Shown here: positions 11,183-24,049 of the stretch, one piece after another
Layout of the letters: each line of letters starts with the position of its first letter
How positions within the stretch are numbered: position 1 is the stretch's first letter
Assembly (NCBI GenBank): GCA_007570785.1
Contig: ML661885.1
Coordinates: 11,387,355-11,451,354 of the forward strand
DNA from: Antilocapra americana
Lineage: Eukaryota; Chordata; Mammalia; Artiodactyla; Antilocapridae
DNA length: 64,000 nt
Direction of reading: 5' to 3'
Made by a program: the position numbers and the translations under genes
The notes under the pieces: model-generated
Told to the model about the DNA's origin: nothing
Databases searched by the model: none
What the model saw: the letters and a program-made list of their open reading frames with translations, nothing else

Positions 11183-12664
11183 GTAAATGAAAAGACATAT
11201 TTTACAGATAATGTTAATACATTTAATGTAAAATTTATGAAAGTCTTTCTTTTTATAACAGGTAAATTTAGATAGTTACCTAGGGTTTCATGTATTCATT
11301 GGTATTCACCCATATGCTAGAACTTTTCAAAAAGTATTCTGGAATTTGAATATATTGCTATTTATTAGGCTTCCAAACATGAGAATCTTTGTATTCAATT
11401 TGAATAGAAGTAAGATTCAGGTTTGCATGGAAAGCTTTCATTTCATATGAATTCAAACTAATTATTTTAAACTTTAATTATTTATTTTCTCTTTATGAAG
11501 AATTTGAATTAAGCACTTATAGCTCCTCTGGGTAAAAAGGTAAACAATACATTTCTAGAATTACTTTTTTGTAGCCCAAATAGATAATTATTCTGTTTCC
11601 TTCAATTCTAATTTTACCTTACGTTTTAAGTTCACCCTGAGGAAGATTTATTTACTGTAAACATTGGGGAACCAGCCTTACCTCTCCAGGAAGCACTAGT
11701 GACATAACTGGGTAGCCTTGTCTTTGATTTTTATTTATAGATGTGTGTCTGAAAGCTTATTTCTTCTACACACTGGTCTGTTAGTTTTGTATTTACTTCC
11801 GAACCCAAATCCCACTCCCAAACCTGTGGCTTGAGTACCTAAGTCCTCACTTGACTCCCATGATATCTGACTGACTGGATTCCAAATACTTTCTGGGGTT
11901 AGGACCATTTCTTCTCTTCTCTTCATGACCTCTGGGATCCCATGAAAGGATTTTGGTTCTCTTTGGCTGTATTCTCACTTTGGTGCTTAAAGTGGGTAGC
12001 GGATAGGGTATTCTCTGCAGAATGTAGACAACTCTGGTGTTAGTTATCTATACAGAAGTTCTCTGCTGCATACAGGAAACCAGAATATGAGCTTTTGGTA
12101 TAATAAGAGGGAACTCTTGGTTTTTCTTGGTCACCTTCTTAGGGTTAGATTCTTAGCAAGGTCAGCATTAGGCATAGGCTCTGGTTTCTAGGTGAAAGAG
12201 GACTCCATTCTTGTGAAGGTGGACCAGATAAACATGCATGAGCCCATTGAAGCTCATAGGAACCCATATTTGTAAGTTGTAATGTTTGGAGAGACAATAG
12301 TGTGTTAAATTCTATAGCATTAATCAACACACATTTAGTAGCTCCCATTTACCACAAGTCAAAATAAAAGTCTGTGGATGGTTTAAGCAGATCTTCTGTT
12401 TCATCACACAAAGCTACAGATCAAGATGTTGGCCAGGTTGTATCTTCATCCGGAGGTTGGAATAAGGAAGAATCTGCTTCCAAGTTCATTCAGGTTGTTG
12501 GCAGAGTTAATTTCCTTGCAACTGTATGACTAAAGTCCCTGTTTTCTTGCTGGGTCTCAGCCAGCAGCTGCTCTCAACAAATAAGTACAACCCACAGTTC
12601 TTTGCCACACAGCCCTTGTATCATGGCAGTTTATTTCTTTTTGTTTCCTGAGAGAGGATTTGTT
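11183..12664. other. C8orf34 intron, nothing recognised
   Basis: Intronic sequence after the first exon in the window. Short open frames at 11735-11926 and 12145-12348 have no support. Confidence 0.5.
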
Positions 12665-13058
12665 GCTGTTGTTGTTCAGTTGCTAAGGTATATCCAAGTC
12701 TTTGTGACCCCATGGACTGCAGCATGCCAGGCTTCCCTGTCCTTCACTATCTTCCAGAGTTTGCTCAGATTCATGTCTGTTGAGTTCGTGATGCTATCTA
12801 ACCATCTCATTCTCTGCCGTCCACTCTTCCTTTTGCCTTTAATCTTTCCCAGCAACTGGATCTTTTCCAGTGAGTTGGCTCTTCACATTAGGTGGCCAAA
12901 CTATCGGTGCTTCAGCTTCAGCATCAGTCCTTCCGATGACTTCACAGTTGACTCTTCTTTTAGGATTGACTGGTTTGATCTCTTTGCTGTCCAAGGGACT
13001 CTCAAGAGTCTTCTCCAGCACCACAATTCAAAAACATCAGTTCTTCATCACTCAGCCT
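12665..13058 (-). mobile_element. BovB 3'-end fragment
   Basis: An antisense BovB tail from GTTGTTGTTCAGTTGCTAAG to the CCAGCACCACAATTCAAAAA block. The 172-codon plus-strand frame here is the antisense of this LINE. Confidence 0.9.
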
Positions 13059-13059
13059 T

Positions 13060-13290
13060 CTTACATTTTTTTTTATTTATTTTTGAACTTTTAATTTTGT
13101 ATTGGAGTATAGCCAACTAGCAATGTTGTGATAATTTTAGGTGAACAGTGAAGGGACTTAGCCATATGTATACATGGATCCATTCTCCCCAAACCCCCAT
13201 CCCCTCCCTCATTAGGCTGCCACATAACGTTCAGCAGAGTTCTGTACACTATATAGTAGGTGCTTACTGGTTATCCATTTTAAATACAGC
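13060..13290 (-). mobile_element. L1 3' UTR fragment
   Basis: After a T-run at 13069, the sequence TTTTGTATTGGAGTATAGCC, then ACATGGATCCATTCTCCCCA and GGCTGCCACATAACG, matches the antisense ruminant L1 3' UTR. Confidence 0.75.
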
Positions 13291-13597
13291 AGGCTTATTT
13301 CTGTAACAAGGAAGGGAATTTCTTTCAGTAAGGTTTACTAAGATGGAATCTTATAATACAATGTGTCATGGCATTGACATCCTATCACCTTTGCTGTATT
13401 CTGTTGGTTTGATGAAAGTCAAAGATCTTGACTATGTTCAAGAGGTGGGAATTATTTAGGGCATAACATCAGGGGACAGAGATTGGGGCATGGATCATTT
13501 TCGAATTTTGACTTAATGACTCATTGCTTGGAGAGGGAAGGAGATTATTATAACTCATAGTTGTCTGACTTGGGTAATGATAGAAATGATTGTTCAT
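13291..13597. other. Intronic sequence, nothing recognised
   Basis: About 300 bp with no exon or repeat family recognised. Confidence 0.4.
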
Positions 13598-13932
13598 AAA
13601 GCAAGAGACTCCCTTGGGATCAAGGAGATCAAACCAGTTGGTCCTAATCAACCCTGAATATTCATCGGAAGGACTGATGCTGAAGCTGAAGCTCTAATAC
13701 TTTGGCCACCTGATGCAAAAAGCTGACTCAGTGGAAAAGACCCTAATGCTGTGAAAGATTGCAGGCAGGAGGAGAAACGGGCAACAGAGGATGAGATGGT
13801 TAGATAGCATCACTGATTCAATGGGTATGAGTTTGAGCAAACTCTGGGAGATAGTGAAAGACAGGGAAGCCTGATGTACTGCTGTTCATGGGGTCACAAA
13901 GAGTTGGACATGACTGAGTGACTAAACAACAA
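13598..13932 (+). mobile_element. BovB 3'-end fragment
   Basis: The plus-strand tail runs from AGAGACTCCCTTGGGATCAA through GGACTGATGCTGAAGCTGAA to GGACATGACTGAGTGACTAA. Confidence 0.9.
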
Positions 13933-15060
13933 TGAAATAAAACAAGAGGGGAACACAGGATTAAAATTCATCCAGCTTCTCTGGATGAACTTGAATTTCT
14001 TGGGTAATCTTAGTAGGTAATTCCAGCAGGCTGTTGGATATGAGTCTAAAACTCTAGATGGGTTAAGGCAGAAGTTTCAGGAATAGCATTCAAGACTGTG
14101 CACATGAAAATTATGAGAATGGAAGAATGGAAGAAGTCGTGCTTAAGTTTAGAGTAGGAGCTGGACTGGGATAAGGCAAGTGTGAGATGATATCTTTCAC
14201 CTATGTTTTGCCAGTTTATTAAGAAGTGAAGTTGTTTGCTGAGGGCCAGAGTTTTGGGAATTAAATCGGGGAAATGGAAGTGAATGATAATGATTTTGAA
14301 GTTGTCCTGAAGAATAAAAAGAGGCTTGCAAAGGAAAATAAAAAAGACTGAAGCAGTCCAGGGGCTTATCTAAAATTCAAGACATGAAGTAATAATCATG
14401 GAAATCATGGGCAGGATTGTGGTTTTTCCTCCACAGTGCCCAGAAGTATGAGGAGGAAGGGGAGAAAAGCAGTTTGAGAGACTGATGCGAACTGTGGATG
14501 TACAGCAGTGAGGATGAAGGGTAGAAAGACAGTTTTATGAAGGCGTTGAGGATGTCTGTGGGTAAATTGTAAAAGCGATCAAAGCATGTGGCTCGGTATG
14601 AGAGAGAACAAGGAAACAGTCTAGACATAAAAAGCAAATCAGAGAACTAAGACTCTTTAAGAGGCCAATGTAAGGAAAGGTATGGTAAAAATATGAAAGA
14701 TTGAGAAGGCCAGGGAAACTGATATGTTTGGGACCAAGACTTTTGAGGGGAAATGATTCCAGATGATGAGAAAGTCCTATGGGTGTCCTGAGTGTGTAGG
14801 CTCTGAAGTTCAGGGAAGTGAAGTTCTTTAGGGTTTGAGAGGACAGTGAAGTGTGAGACTCAATACATGGTTTGTTTAAGAAATTAAGAGGTCACCAGGG
14901 TTTCAGTCTGGTTGTGGAAAAGTCAAGGGTAACTGTGCCAGTGTCTTGAGTAGGGCTACAAGAGTAATCAGGAGCAGAAAGACTCAGTGATGGAGAGTGG
15001 TGAGCAGTATAGACTTGCAGCACTTACCACAGGAGAGGAAGACTTTCAGCTCAGCACGGG
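13933..15060. other. Purine-rich intronic DNA, nothing recognised
   Basis: Long G/A-rich stretches on the plus strand (14100-15000) with no open frame of note, no splice-flanked exon and no repeat family I can name. Confidence 0.4.
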
Positions 15061-15612
15061 TAGACCGTATTTGTTTTTCTTTCTGACTTCACCCTGTATG
15101 ACAGACTGTAGGTCTACCCACATCTCTACTAATGACCCAGTTTCATTCCTTTTTATGGCCAAGTAATTTTCCATCATGTATATGTGCCACATCTTCTTTA
15201 TCCATTCATCTGTCATTGGACATTTAGGTTGTTTCCTTGTCCTGGCTGCTGTATATGTGGAATCCAGAAAACTGCAACAGATGAACCTATTTCCAGGGCA
15301 GGAATAGAGATGCAGGTATAGATAATGGACTTGTGGACACAGTAGGGAAGGGGAGGGTAGGATGAATTGGGAGATTAGGATTGACATATATGCACTACCA
15401 TGTATAAAATAGGGAGCTAGTGGAAAGCTGCTGTATAGCACAGGGAGCTCAGCTTGATGGTCTGTGATGACTTGAGAGTGGGGTATGGGGAATCTAGGTG
15501 GGAGGTAGGTCCAAGAGGGAGGGGACACATGAACGCACATAGCTGATTCACTTCGTTGAACAGCAGAAAGTGACACAGCATTGTAAAGCAATTACACTCC
15601 AAAACAAACAAA
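15061..15612 (+). mobile_element. L1 3' end with inverted 5' part (twin-priming structure)
   Basis: Positions 15061-15250 are the antisense of the ORF2 carboxyl end: on the minus strand they read KQPKCPMTDEWIKKMWHIYM. From about 15256 the sense L1 3' UTR starts at ATGTGGAATCC and runs through GATGAACCTATTTCCAGGGC to an A-rich tail CAAACAAAACAAAACAA. The two halves are adjacent segments of one L1 with the 5' one flipped, which is the known outcome of twin priming. The 181-codon minus frame is this inversion. Confidence 0.82.
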
Positions 15613-16817
15613 ACAAAACAACCCACCATGGATGGACCAGAAAAACCCAGCCTGTGGCAGGTGACACGTGAGGAGGGTATGAACCCCTTTCATTCCAAGA
15701 AACTGGGGAGCACCGTTGTGGAAAGAATGATGTGGCTCTTCTCTTGAAGGAGAGGATTTGAAGATGGAGGACTGTTGTTTCCCATGAAGTGTCTGCCCCA
15801 GAAGGTGAAGAGGAAAGATTTTAGAGGGAAGGATATGGCAGGAGAGAGAAGGAAAGCAGAGACTAATTCTTGGATACGAGTATTAGCAGAAGAGGTTATA
15901 ATTCAGGTGATAGTAAATAGTGCCAGTTTAAACTTTAACTGTTACTTTGAATTATTTCTTTTGGTGCTTGTTATAATTAGTTATAAAAGGTCTCAATATT
16001 TAAACTATTTAGGTTAATACTTTTTGAAAATATCTGAAGGTGCCTGCTTTTTGCTTTTAAATTTATCTAGCATCTTGGGGACTTAACATGTTCTCAGAAG
16101 TTTGTCTTTTAATGTCTAGGAGAAAGTTGAAGGCAACCTTGTTTTTACTTATTTTTAGATGCTCTATTATTAAACACTTATGGGATTTGTTTTTTTCTTT
16201 ATTTATGATATTCAAAAGTTTTCCTGAGAACATATCTGGATGTTTGTCTCTTTTCTTATTTTTCATTTTATACAGTGAATCTTTTCAATTAGCAAACCTG
16301 CATCTTTATCCTAGAACAGTTGTCTTCTTGTGTACTTAATGCTTCTATAGTATTTGTTTTGATTTCTTCAGAAAAATTAGCTATGTGTAAATTGTTTTCT
16401 TTACTTTATTGATAACTTCTAGGGAGGTTTGTGAATTGTGTTCTCTCTGTCACTGATTCAATTTTCTACAGTATTACTTTTCTCTTTCTGGCTTTGTATA
16501 CAAATTTAAATGTTGGTATATATTGCATTTTAATTTCCTGTCAGTATCCTTTATCTTCTTTCATTTATCTTAGCAATTATAGTTTTACAGTTTTATATCT
16601 TTTCTCATTTCTTTTTGCTTCATGGATTCTATTTTATTTGTGTTAAGAAGATAAAATAGCCATATTCTAAAATTTAAAGGTTTTTTCATAGTAAACCTTC
16701 CCTCAAACTATGAATTTCTTCTATATCTTGAGTGATGTATTCTTGCTTTTTATATTGAATCTTCTTTGTTAAGATGTTTATTTTGTTTATTTGAATTTAA
16801 ATGAAGAATGTTCTAAT
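15613..16817. other. Intronic sequence, nothing recognised
   Basis: T-rich DNA from about 16020. Paired open frames at 16063-16339 on opposite strands are not supported by a splice site or a known protein. Confidence 0.35.
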
Positions 16818-17036
16818 TAGTTTTGTTTGTTTAGTTGCTAAGTCTCGTCTTGTACTTTTGTGGCCCTATGGACTGCAGCCCTCCAGGCTCCTCTGCCCAT
16901 GGGATTTCCCAGGCGAGAATACTAGAGTGGATTGCCATTTCCTCCTCCAGGGGATCTTCCCAAACCAGAGATCTAATCTGTATCTCCTGCATTGGCAGGC
17001 AGGAGGATCTTTACTGCTGAGCCATGGGGAAAGTCC
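16818..17036 (-). mobile_element. Bov-tA type SINE
   Basis: An inverted SINE from TTTGTTTAGTTGCTAAGTCT to GAGCCATGGGGAAAGTCCA. Confidence 0.9.
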
Positions 17037-18561
17037 ATCTAGTTTTAGGTTTGTCAATAAATAGTGTAGGTATTCTCTTCTCTTTTGTTCCCTTACCATA
17101 CAGCTTAGAACTATTTAGATAGTTTTCAAAAACTAGGCGGAGACAGGTGAAACCACGGCTACTACTACTTCCAGGGTCAGTCAGATCCTATAGGTCTTTG
17201 AGAGACTGACAGGTGACTTTCTGTCTCACATCTCTTTTCAACACATTAAATAAGAACAGTATCATTGCTAAGATATTTAAATTAATGTGGATTGTTTTTT
17301 TCTTTCCGATAGTGGAGAGTTTAAAAAGCTGCAAAATCCAGTGTATTATTCTTCTTTGGCTGCTCTTAGTTTTTCTTTGTATCATGAGATACTGTTTTGT
17401 GTCCGTGATTTTTAATTCCTTTAGCTGTGTTGCATTAGAAGAAACTATGGTCCTAGGTTGGCTATAGAAAGACAAATTCTGATAGACTGTGAAACAATGT
17501 AAGGAACTGAATCTGAGGTAGGGGCAAGCATTGTGAATGTCTAGATGTTTTTCACTCTATTTCTGATATGTCTATCTTTTGTCTTAATTCTGTCTATGGC
17601 AGAATGCGGACCAGTATTTCTGTTCATAGACAAATATTTCTGTTACTAGTATTTTAGAATATTTATACCTCTTTTTGTATTTAATGGGATGTTTGCAGTA
17701 GAAAAACTAGATAACAACTCATTAAGTACAAATTTAACATGAGAATTTGAGGAATCTCTATAATATTTTATGATGTCTACTTGGTGTTTATAAGTGGGTA
17801 GCCAGAGAAAGATTTATGAATCATGCATAGAGCTAGGATGACTTGAAAATATTGAAATTTAAACAAGAAGGTAGAAGGAAGCTAAGGAATGTCACATAGA
17901 TAAAAGATAAGGAAGCAATGGATAAGACAGAGAAGGCACAGTTAGGTAGGTGATATGAGGATAAGGAGAATATAATGCCCTGAGATTAAAAGAAGAAAGA
18001 GCTCCACAATAGAGTCTGTCTAAAAATATGGGATGAAAAGATGTCAAGAAGGATGAACTCCTGGAAAGATCATTTCATTTGAGAGTTGGTATGCTACTGA
18101 CCACCTTTGAAGGGGAACTGTATCTTTCAGTAAAGGTGATTGAACTACTCTTTCTTGAACAGAACAGTGGAAAAAATGAGTAATACTGTTTTGCCAAAAG
18201 TTTTCATTTTCATTTCAGAGTCAAAGGATTTGTTAAGAAAATAAGCCACTCGTTATATACACATAAATAATAAGAATATTGATTAGAGAATTACCTAGCT
18301 TACTTTCAATATACTAACATTAAAATAAGAGAAATAGAGCAGAAGATACATCACCAAATTGGACTTACTGACATTCAGACTTAATGCGGAGAAGTCCCAT
18401 GTGACAGCAGTCTGGAGTTCCAACTGGAAAAAGGTCCGAGGCAGTGCATCAGCTCTGTGTGTGAGACTTCAAAGATTACAGTTCAGGGTTCCCCCTTATA
18501 AACCCAGGACGGACGCAAACTGATATCACCATCAATCTGTAACCAAACTGCAAGCCTCAGT
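17037..18561. other. Intronic sequence, nothing recognised
   Basis: No exon or named repeat. Overlapping frames on both strands at 17188-17475 look like chance in AT-rich DNA. Confidence 0.35.
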
Positions 18562-20762
18562 TTAGTTCAGTACAGTCACTCAGTTGTGTTCAACTCCTTG
18601 CAACCCCATGAACTGCAGCACGATAGGCTTCCCTGTCCAACACCAACTCCTGGAGCTTACTCAACTCATGTCCATCAAGTCAGTGATGCCATCCAACTAT
18701 CTCAGCCTCTGCCATCCCCTACTCTTCTTGCTTTCAATCTTTCCCAGCATCAGGGTCTTTTCCAATGGGTCACTTCTTCGCAGCAGGTGGCCAAAGTATT
18801 GGTTTCAGCTTCATACTTACAGCTTCAGCCAAAGTATTGATGTTTCAGTTTCAGTCCTTCCAATGAATATTCAGGACTGATTTCCTTCAGAATTGATTGG
18901 TTTGATCTCCTTGCAGTCCGAGGGATTCTCAAGAGTCTTCTCCAACACCACAGTTCAAAAGCATCAATTCTTCTGCACTCAGCTTTCTTTTTAGTCCAGC
19001 TCTCACGTTCATACTTGACTACTAGAAAAACTATAGCTTTGACTAGATGGACCTTTGTTGGCAAACTAATGTCTCTTCTTTTTAATATGCTATCTAGGTT
19101 GGTCATAACTCTTCCTCCAAGGAGCAATCATCTTTTAATTTCATGGCTGCAGTCACCATCTGCAGTGATTTTGGAGACCAAGAAAATAAAGTCTCTCACT
19201 GTTTCCATTGTTTCCCCTTCTGTTTTCCATGAAGTGATAGGACTGGATGTCGTCATCTTTGTTTTCTGAATGTTGAGTTTTAAGCCAGTTTTTCACTCTC
19301 CTCTTTCACCTTCGTCAAGAGGCTCTATAGTTCCTTTTCAGTTTCTGCCTTGAATGTGGTGTTATCTGCATATCTGTGGTTATTGATATTTTTTCTCCAC
19401 AATCTTGACCAGCTTGTACTTCCTCCAGCCCAGCATTTCTCATGATGTACTCTGCATATATGGAGAAGGTAATGGCAACCCACTCTAGTATTCTTGCCTG
19501 GAGAATTCCATGGACAGAGGAACCTGGCGGGCTATAGTCCATGGATTGCAAAGAGTTGGACATGACTGAGCAACTAACACACACAGACACAGACACACAC
19601 ACACACACACTCTGCATATAAGTTAAATAAGAAGGGTGACAATATACAGCCTTGATGTATTCCTTTCTCAATTTGGATCTAGTCTGTTGTCCCATGTCCA
19701 GTTCTAACTATTGCTTCTTGACCTGCATACAGATTTCTCAGGAAGCAAGTAAGGTGGTCTGGTATTCCCACCTCTTGAAGAGTTTTTCACAGTTTGTTGT
19801 GATCCACATAGTCAAAGACTTTGGCATAGTCAATAAAAGAGAATTAGATATTTTTCTGGAACTCTCTTGCTTTTTCTATGATCCAGTGGATGTTGGCAAT
19901 TTTATCTCTGGTTCCTCTGCCTTTTATGAATTCAGCCTGAACATCTGGAAATTCACAGTTCATGTACTATTGAAGCCTGGCTTGGAGAATTTTGAGCATT
20001 ACTCTGCTAGCATTTGAGATGAGTGCAATTGTGTGGTAGTTTGAACATCTTTGGCATTGCCTCTCTTTGGGATTGGAATGAAATCTGACCTTTTCCACTT
20101 CTGTGTCCACTTCTGAGTTTTCCAAATTTGCTGGCATATTGAGTCCAGCAATCATCATTTCATAGCATCATCTTTTAGGATTTGAAATAGCTCAACTGAG
20201 AAAGGATTTGAAATAGCTCAACTGGGATTCTATCACCTCCACTAGCTTTGTTCATAGTGGTACTTCCTAAGGCCCCCTTGACTTTGCATTCCTGGATGTC
20301 TGGCTCTAGGTGAGTGATCACACCATCGTGGTTATCTGGGTCATGAAGATCTTTTTTGTATAGTTCTTCTGTGTATTCTTGCCACCTCTTCTTAATATTT
20401 TCTGCTTCTGTTAGGTCCATACCATTTCTGTCCTTTATTTTACTCATCTTTACATGAAATGTTCCCTTGGTATCTCTGATTTTCTTGAAGAGATCTCTAG
20501 TCTTTCCCATTCTATTGCTTTTCTCTGTTTCTTTGCATGGATCACTGAGGAAGACTTTCTTATCTTTTCTTGCTTTTCTTTGGAACTCTGCTTTCAAATG
20601 GATATATCTTTCCTTTTCTCCTTTGTCTTTAGCTTTTTTCTTTTCGAAGCTATTTGTAAGGCCTCCTCAGACAACCGTTTTGCCTTTTTGCATTTCTTTT
20701 TCTTGGGGATGTTCTTGATCACTGCCTCCTGTACAACGTTTCTGTCTTGTAAAACTTGGAAT
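18562..20762 (-). mobile_element. BovB LINE, 3' two kilobases, minus strand
   Basis: The longest BovB copy here. On the minus strand, broken frames give the pre-RT segment (20175-20597, KAEFQRKARKDKKVFLSDPC) and then, toward lower coordinates, RT and carboxyl segments ([20 protein letters not shown] near 18830). It is split by a nested SINE at 19461-19608. A local duplication of GGATTTGAAATAGCTCAACT at about 20177-20223 marks further damage. No intact ORF remains. Confidence 0.93.
19461..19608 (+). mobile_element. Truncated Bov-tA SINE nested in BovB, with (AC)n tail
   Basis: A 5'-truncated SINE (starts GGAGAAGGTAATGGCAACCC region) with a CA-rich tail, flanked by the perfect 12-bp duplication ACTCTGCATATA at 19449-19460 and 19609-19620. 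It is inserted within the antisense BovB. Confidence 0.93.
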
Positions 20763-21423
20763 ATTGTTTAAGCCTGGGACTTAGCTGTTCAGGCCCTCTT
20801 TAGGGGCTAAACAATCTCAAGATTCCCGCAATACCCCACCCCTCTCCCCCGCCATCTTGTCTATGGTGCTACAAGTCCTGCACTTACAGCAGGCGGTCAT
20901 TCACAGTCACTCCCAGTCAGGGCTATGTCCAGGAAGGTTAGAAGCAAGGTCAGAGGCTGCTCTGAAGAGTAAACAAGTCTATTTCATTTGCCTAACAGAT
21001 ACTATGGTGGAAATGTATGTGTGCACCTGTGGTTCTGTGTGTCACAGTGAATAACAGATAAGGTAACTTCAGATGAGTAAAATTTACTTAAACATTTAGT
21101 CTTTTATTTACAGCAAAATACAATGCTTTATTCTGTGACACCCATTTTCATAATGTTATTTTAAGTAATTTGGGCCTTAAAAAGACTTTCAAATAATTTC
21201 ACAGTTTAATATCATTTTAGTCATATTAATATATAAACTAATTCATATCAAATGCAAAACTCACGTTTACAGGAAAAATAAAGCAAGTAATACTCTGGGG
21301 TATTTGCATTATTTTGATACAAGGCAGCATAGCTTTTGCTAGGTATATCTAATTACTTCATGGATTTAACTTTTGATCCATCATGAAATCACTTATTGTT
21401 TTTATTGTTTATTTGTTTGACAG
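20763..21423. other. C8orf34 intron, nothing recognised
   Basis: Includes a C-rich stretch (CCCCACCCCTCTCCCCCGCC, about 20833-20852). It ends at the acceptor of the second exon. Confidence 0.5.
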
Positions 21424-21555
21424 AACATAAAGGAACAAGAAGAGATTTCAGAAACTATGATAAACCCTGGCAGTTAAATGCAAAGAAGCCTAAAAAATCA
21501 AAAAGTGACCTTGCTGTGTCTAATATTTATCCACCATCTCCAGAATCAAAATCAT
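21424..21555 (+). CDS. C8orf34: C8orf34 internal exon, lysine-rich linker
   Basis: This is the next C8orf34 exon, 10.2 kb downstream. The acceptor is TTTGACAG ending at 21423 and the donor is GTAAGG at 21556. The leading AA completes the glutamate codon begun by the preceding exon. The 132-nt exon is phase 1 at both ends. It reads [20 protein letters not shown], then [20 protein letters not shown] and SKS, with a final T that is completed to leucine by the next exon. The segment is strongly basic and serine/proline-rich with no membrane or enzyme motif, so it looks like a disordered linker. From memory the human protein has SPPSPDSKS where this one has YPPSPESKS. Because the exon is symmetric and a multiple of three, skipping it would keep the frame. 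The open frame runs past the donor for about 60 nt, so the genomic ORF is longer than the exon. Confidence 0.92.
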
Positions 21556-23344
21556 GTAAGGAAATTTGTCGTTTAAATATTAACTTAATGTATGTTAAGT
21601 GTGTGTTAGTAAAGTGAAGAAAAGGTAAGAATTGAAGCCAAATTTTTTTCTGATATTTCTCCTTATTAATTCTAATGAATTTCACATTTGTTTTATCATT
21701 AATATATATTCTCAAGCATATGTGATTGATTTAGACTTTTGAGTATAATATTCTTTTAAGAATGTAAACTGCATGGAGCCAGGTCCCTTGCCTCTCGTGA
21801 ACAGTTGCAGTATTTTATCATATTCAGAGCAATACCAACTCTACATTTAATAAAAGATACAAAAACAAATTAACTCTTTTAGAGGGAAGGCAAAGAAGAT
21901 TTCTATTCAAAACATTTAACAAAATTTAAAAAAAAATCCTTCATCCAGGATCTCTCTGAAGTCCTATTCATTTATTACTGAAGGGTGTATATTTGTCCTC
22001 TCCCACAATAATAAGTATCCCTTCTCTCAAGGCCTCTCCTCCCTTCTCTTTGTCATTCTAGCTACTAAGTTTTTCCCGTGCTCTGTTATCACCACATATG
22101 CATAAACATGTCATATAGCTTAGGATCTTGTTGCAAGTCAGTTATTCTTGGAAGACAAAAGAGCCTGAAAGCTATTCTTAAACATCAGTTTCTTGTGCTT
22201 GTTGCAGACTGAGATATGTGATTTTAATTTAAACAGAGAAAGGAATAGGTAGAAAATGCTTACCTTTGTTTGAAAATTTTGAAAAATCATTATGTGTTAA
22301 CTGGATTCCAAATTTGGAACATTTGTGAAAATAACTGAAATTAACTCCTTGAGTTTCTGTTTGTTTGTTTATACAATGACACTCATTAAAAGAATTGTAT
22401 CAGCCACAAAATTCTAGTGAGAATTATGTGAAGTATTATAAACTACACATTCTTTTAAAATTATTATTGTAGCTAAATTATACTGCTTCACCAGGTTAGT
22501 TTATACTGCTTCACCAGGTTGGTTTATATTTGGTCCCAACATTTGAAAAAAGCATACAAGTTTAAAATTTAAATGTGTGGTTCACAACCATATTCCCAGT
22601 AATATCTAGTGCAGTTCCTGGCTCAATAAATGAAAAAAAAAAAAAAAGAATAAAGGAATAATGAAATCAATCAGTTCTCAGTCTCACATTTCTCTTTCTA
22701 TCCTTGGAAATGTCTGTCTGTCTGTCTTCATTCTTTCCCAGTGATAAATATTAATACATAACCCTAGAGCTTGCTAATTTTAAAGAGCTAAGTCCTGGAT
22801 CTCAGCCCTTAGAGGACAGAATGCTGTAAGGTCCGTCATTTTGCAGAGACTTTGCTATTTATGGGATGTTCTGTAGGCACAAAATGTTACTGGTGAAACT
22901 GGCGTCTAATATCTTTTCTCTTCAGGTGACCTACTCTTAACCTCTGGCACCACTAGACTATTAGCTTTTTAAAGGAAAATTATTAACACATTCTCATTCA
23001 TTTTTAATATTATATCTAGAGATAATAAATATGACATTAAGATTATAGGACTCAGAGTTATTAATTAGAAATATTTTGTTTAAACATAAATTGTTCCTGA
23101 AATAACAGAATATCTTTTGAAATAGACTGGTAAGACACAGTTGTATGTTGTAATATATAAAGCACCACTAGAAAGCAGCATGAAAAGAATAAATAAAATG
23201 TTAACAAGTTTATTAAAATAGGATGCCCCAGTGTTTTTGATTTATTCTTCCAAAACAAAGACAAGAAAAGAGGAAACAGAGAAACAAATAGCAACCTCTT
23301 ATTGAAATAAGTGCAATCTCTATCCAAACTCTACAGGCCCTTGA
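21556..23344. other. C8orf34 intron with a small tandem duplication
   Basis: No exon was identified. A 23-bp unit (TTATACTGCTTCACCAGGTT...) is duplicated in tandem at 22478-22500 and 22501-22523, differing by one base. An A-run is at about 22632-22646. Confidence 0.6.
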
Positions 23345-23770
23345 AATTGACTGTATTATTTTAAATTGATTTGGAAAGGCAAAGGACCATGATTTTCTAA
23401 AGTAATCTTGAAAAACCTGAACTAGCTTGGAGAATTTACCTTGCCTGGCTTCAAGTCTTTTTATAAAACTATAGTTGTCAAGACAGTGTGATTTTGGCGA
23501 AAGGATGGAAAAATAGATCAATTGACCTTAATAAAAAGTTTAAAAAAAGAACCTACATATGCAGTCAAATGGTTTTTCACAAGGACATCTAAGCAATACA
23601 GTAAGAAAAGAAACAGTCCCTTCAACATTGGATATTCATATGGAAGAATACACATGTTGCTTCATACCTTAATTCATGCTGAAAATCAATCTGAGATGGG
23701 TCATAGACCTACATGTGGAAATAAGAACAAAGAAATGTCTAAAATAAAACATACAAGTGTAACATTGTAA
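23345..23770 (+). repeat. Old L1 ORF2 fragment
   Basis: In broken plus-strand frames the sequence resembles the L1 ORF2 stretch around ...KATVIKTVWYW...IDQW (ACTATAGTTGTCAAGACAGT followed by GATTTTGGCGAAAGGATGGA). It is degenerate. Confidence 0.65.
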
Positions 23771-24049
23771 CCTTGGAGAGCCAAAGAAGTTTTACAGATG
23801 TTCTAGTTACCATGGCTTCATAACAAATCACTCAAAAATGCATTTTTTTTAGTTTAAAATAACATGACAAAAATTAAGCATTTTGAATTGTACAATTCAA
23901 ATGGCATTTAGTACATTCAAAATAGTGTGCTACCATAACCTCTTTCTTACTAAAACATTTCACCTCAGAAAAGGAAACTGTACAGATAGTCACTCAACAT
24001 TTCTACCTCCCACTAGCCCCTGGAAACTTGCTTTCTGTCTCTATGAATT
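23771..24049. other. Intronic sequence, nothing recognised
   Basis: Short stretch with no recognised feature. Confidence 0.4.

Noticed and set aside
12602..13120. 172-codon plus-strand frame
   Set aside because: Antisense reading of a BovB tail plus the adjoining L1 3' UTR.
15046..15591. 181-codon minus-strand frame as a gene
   Set aside because: L1 ORF2 carboxyl end (inverted part) joined to antisense L1 3' UTR.
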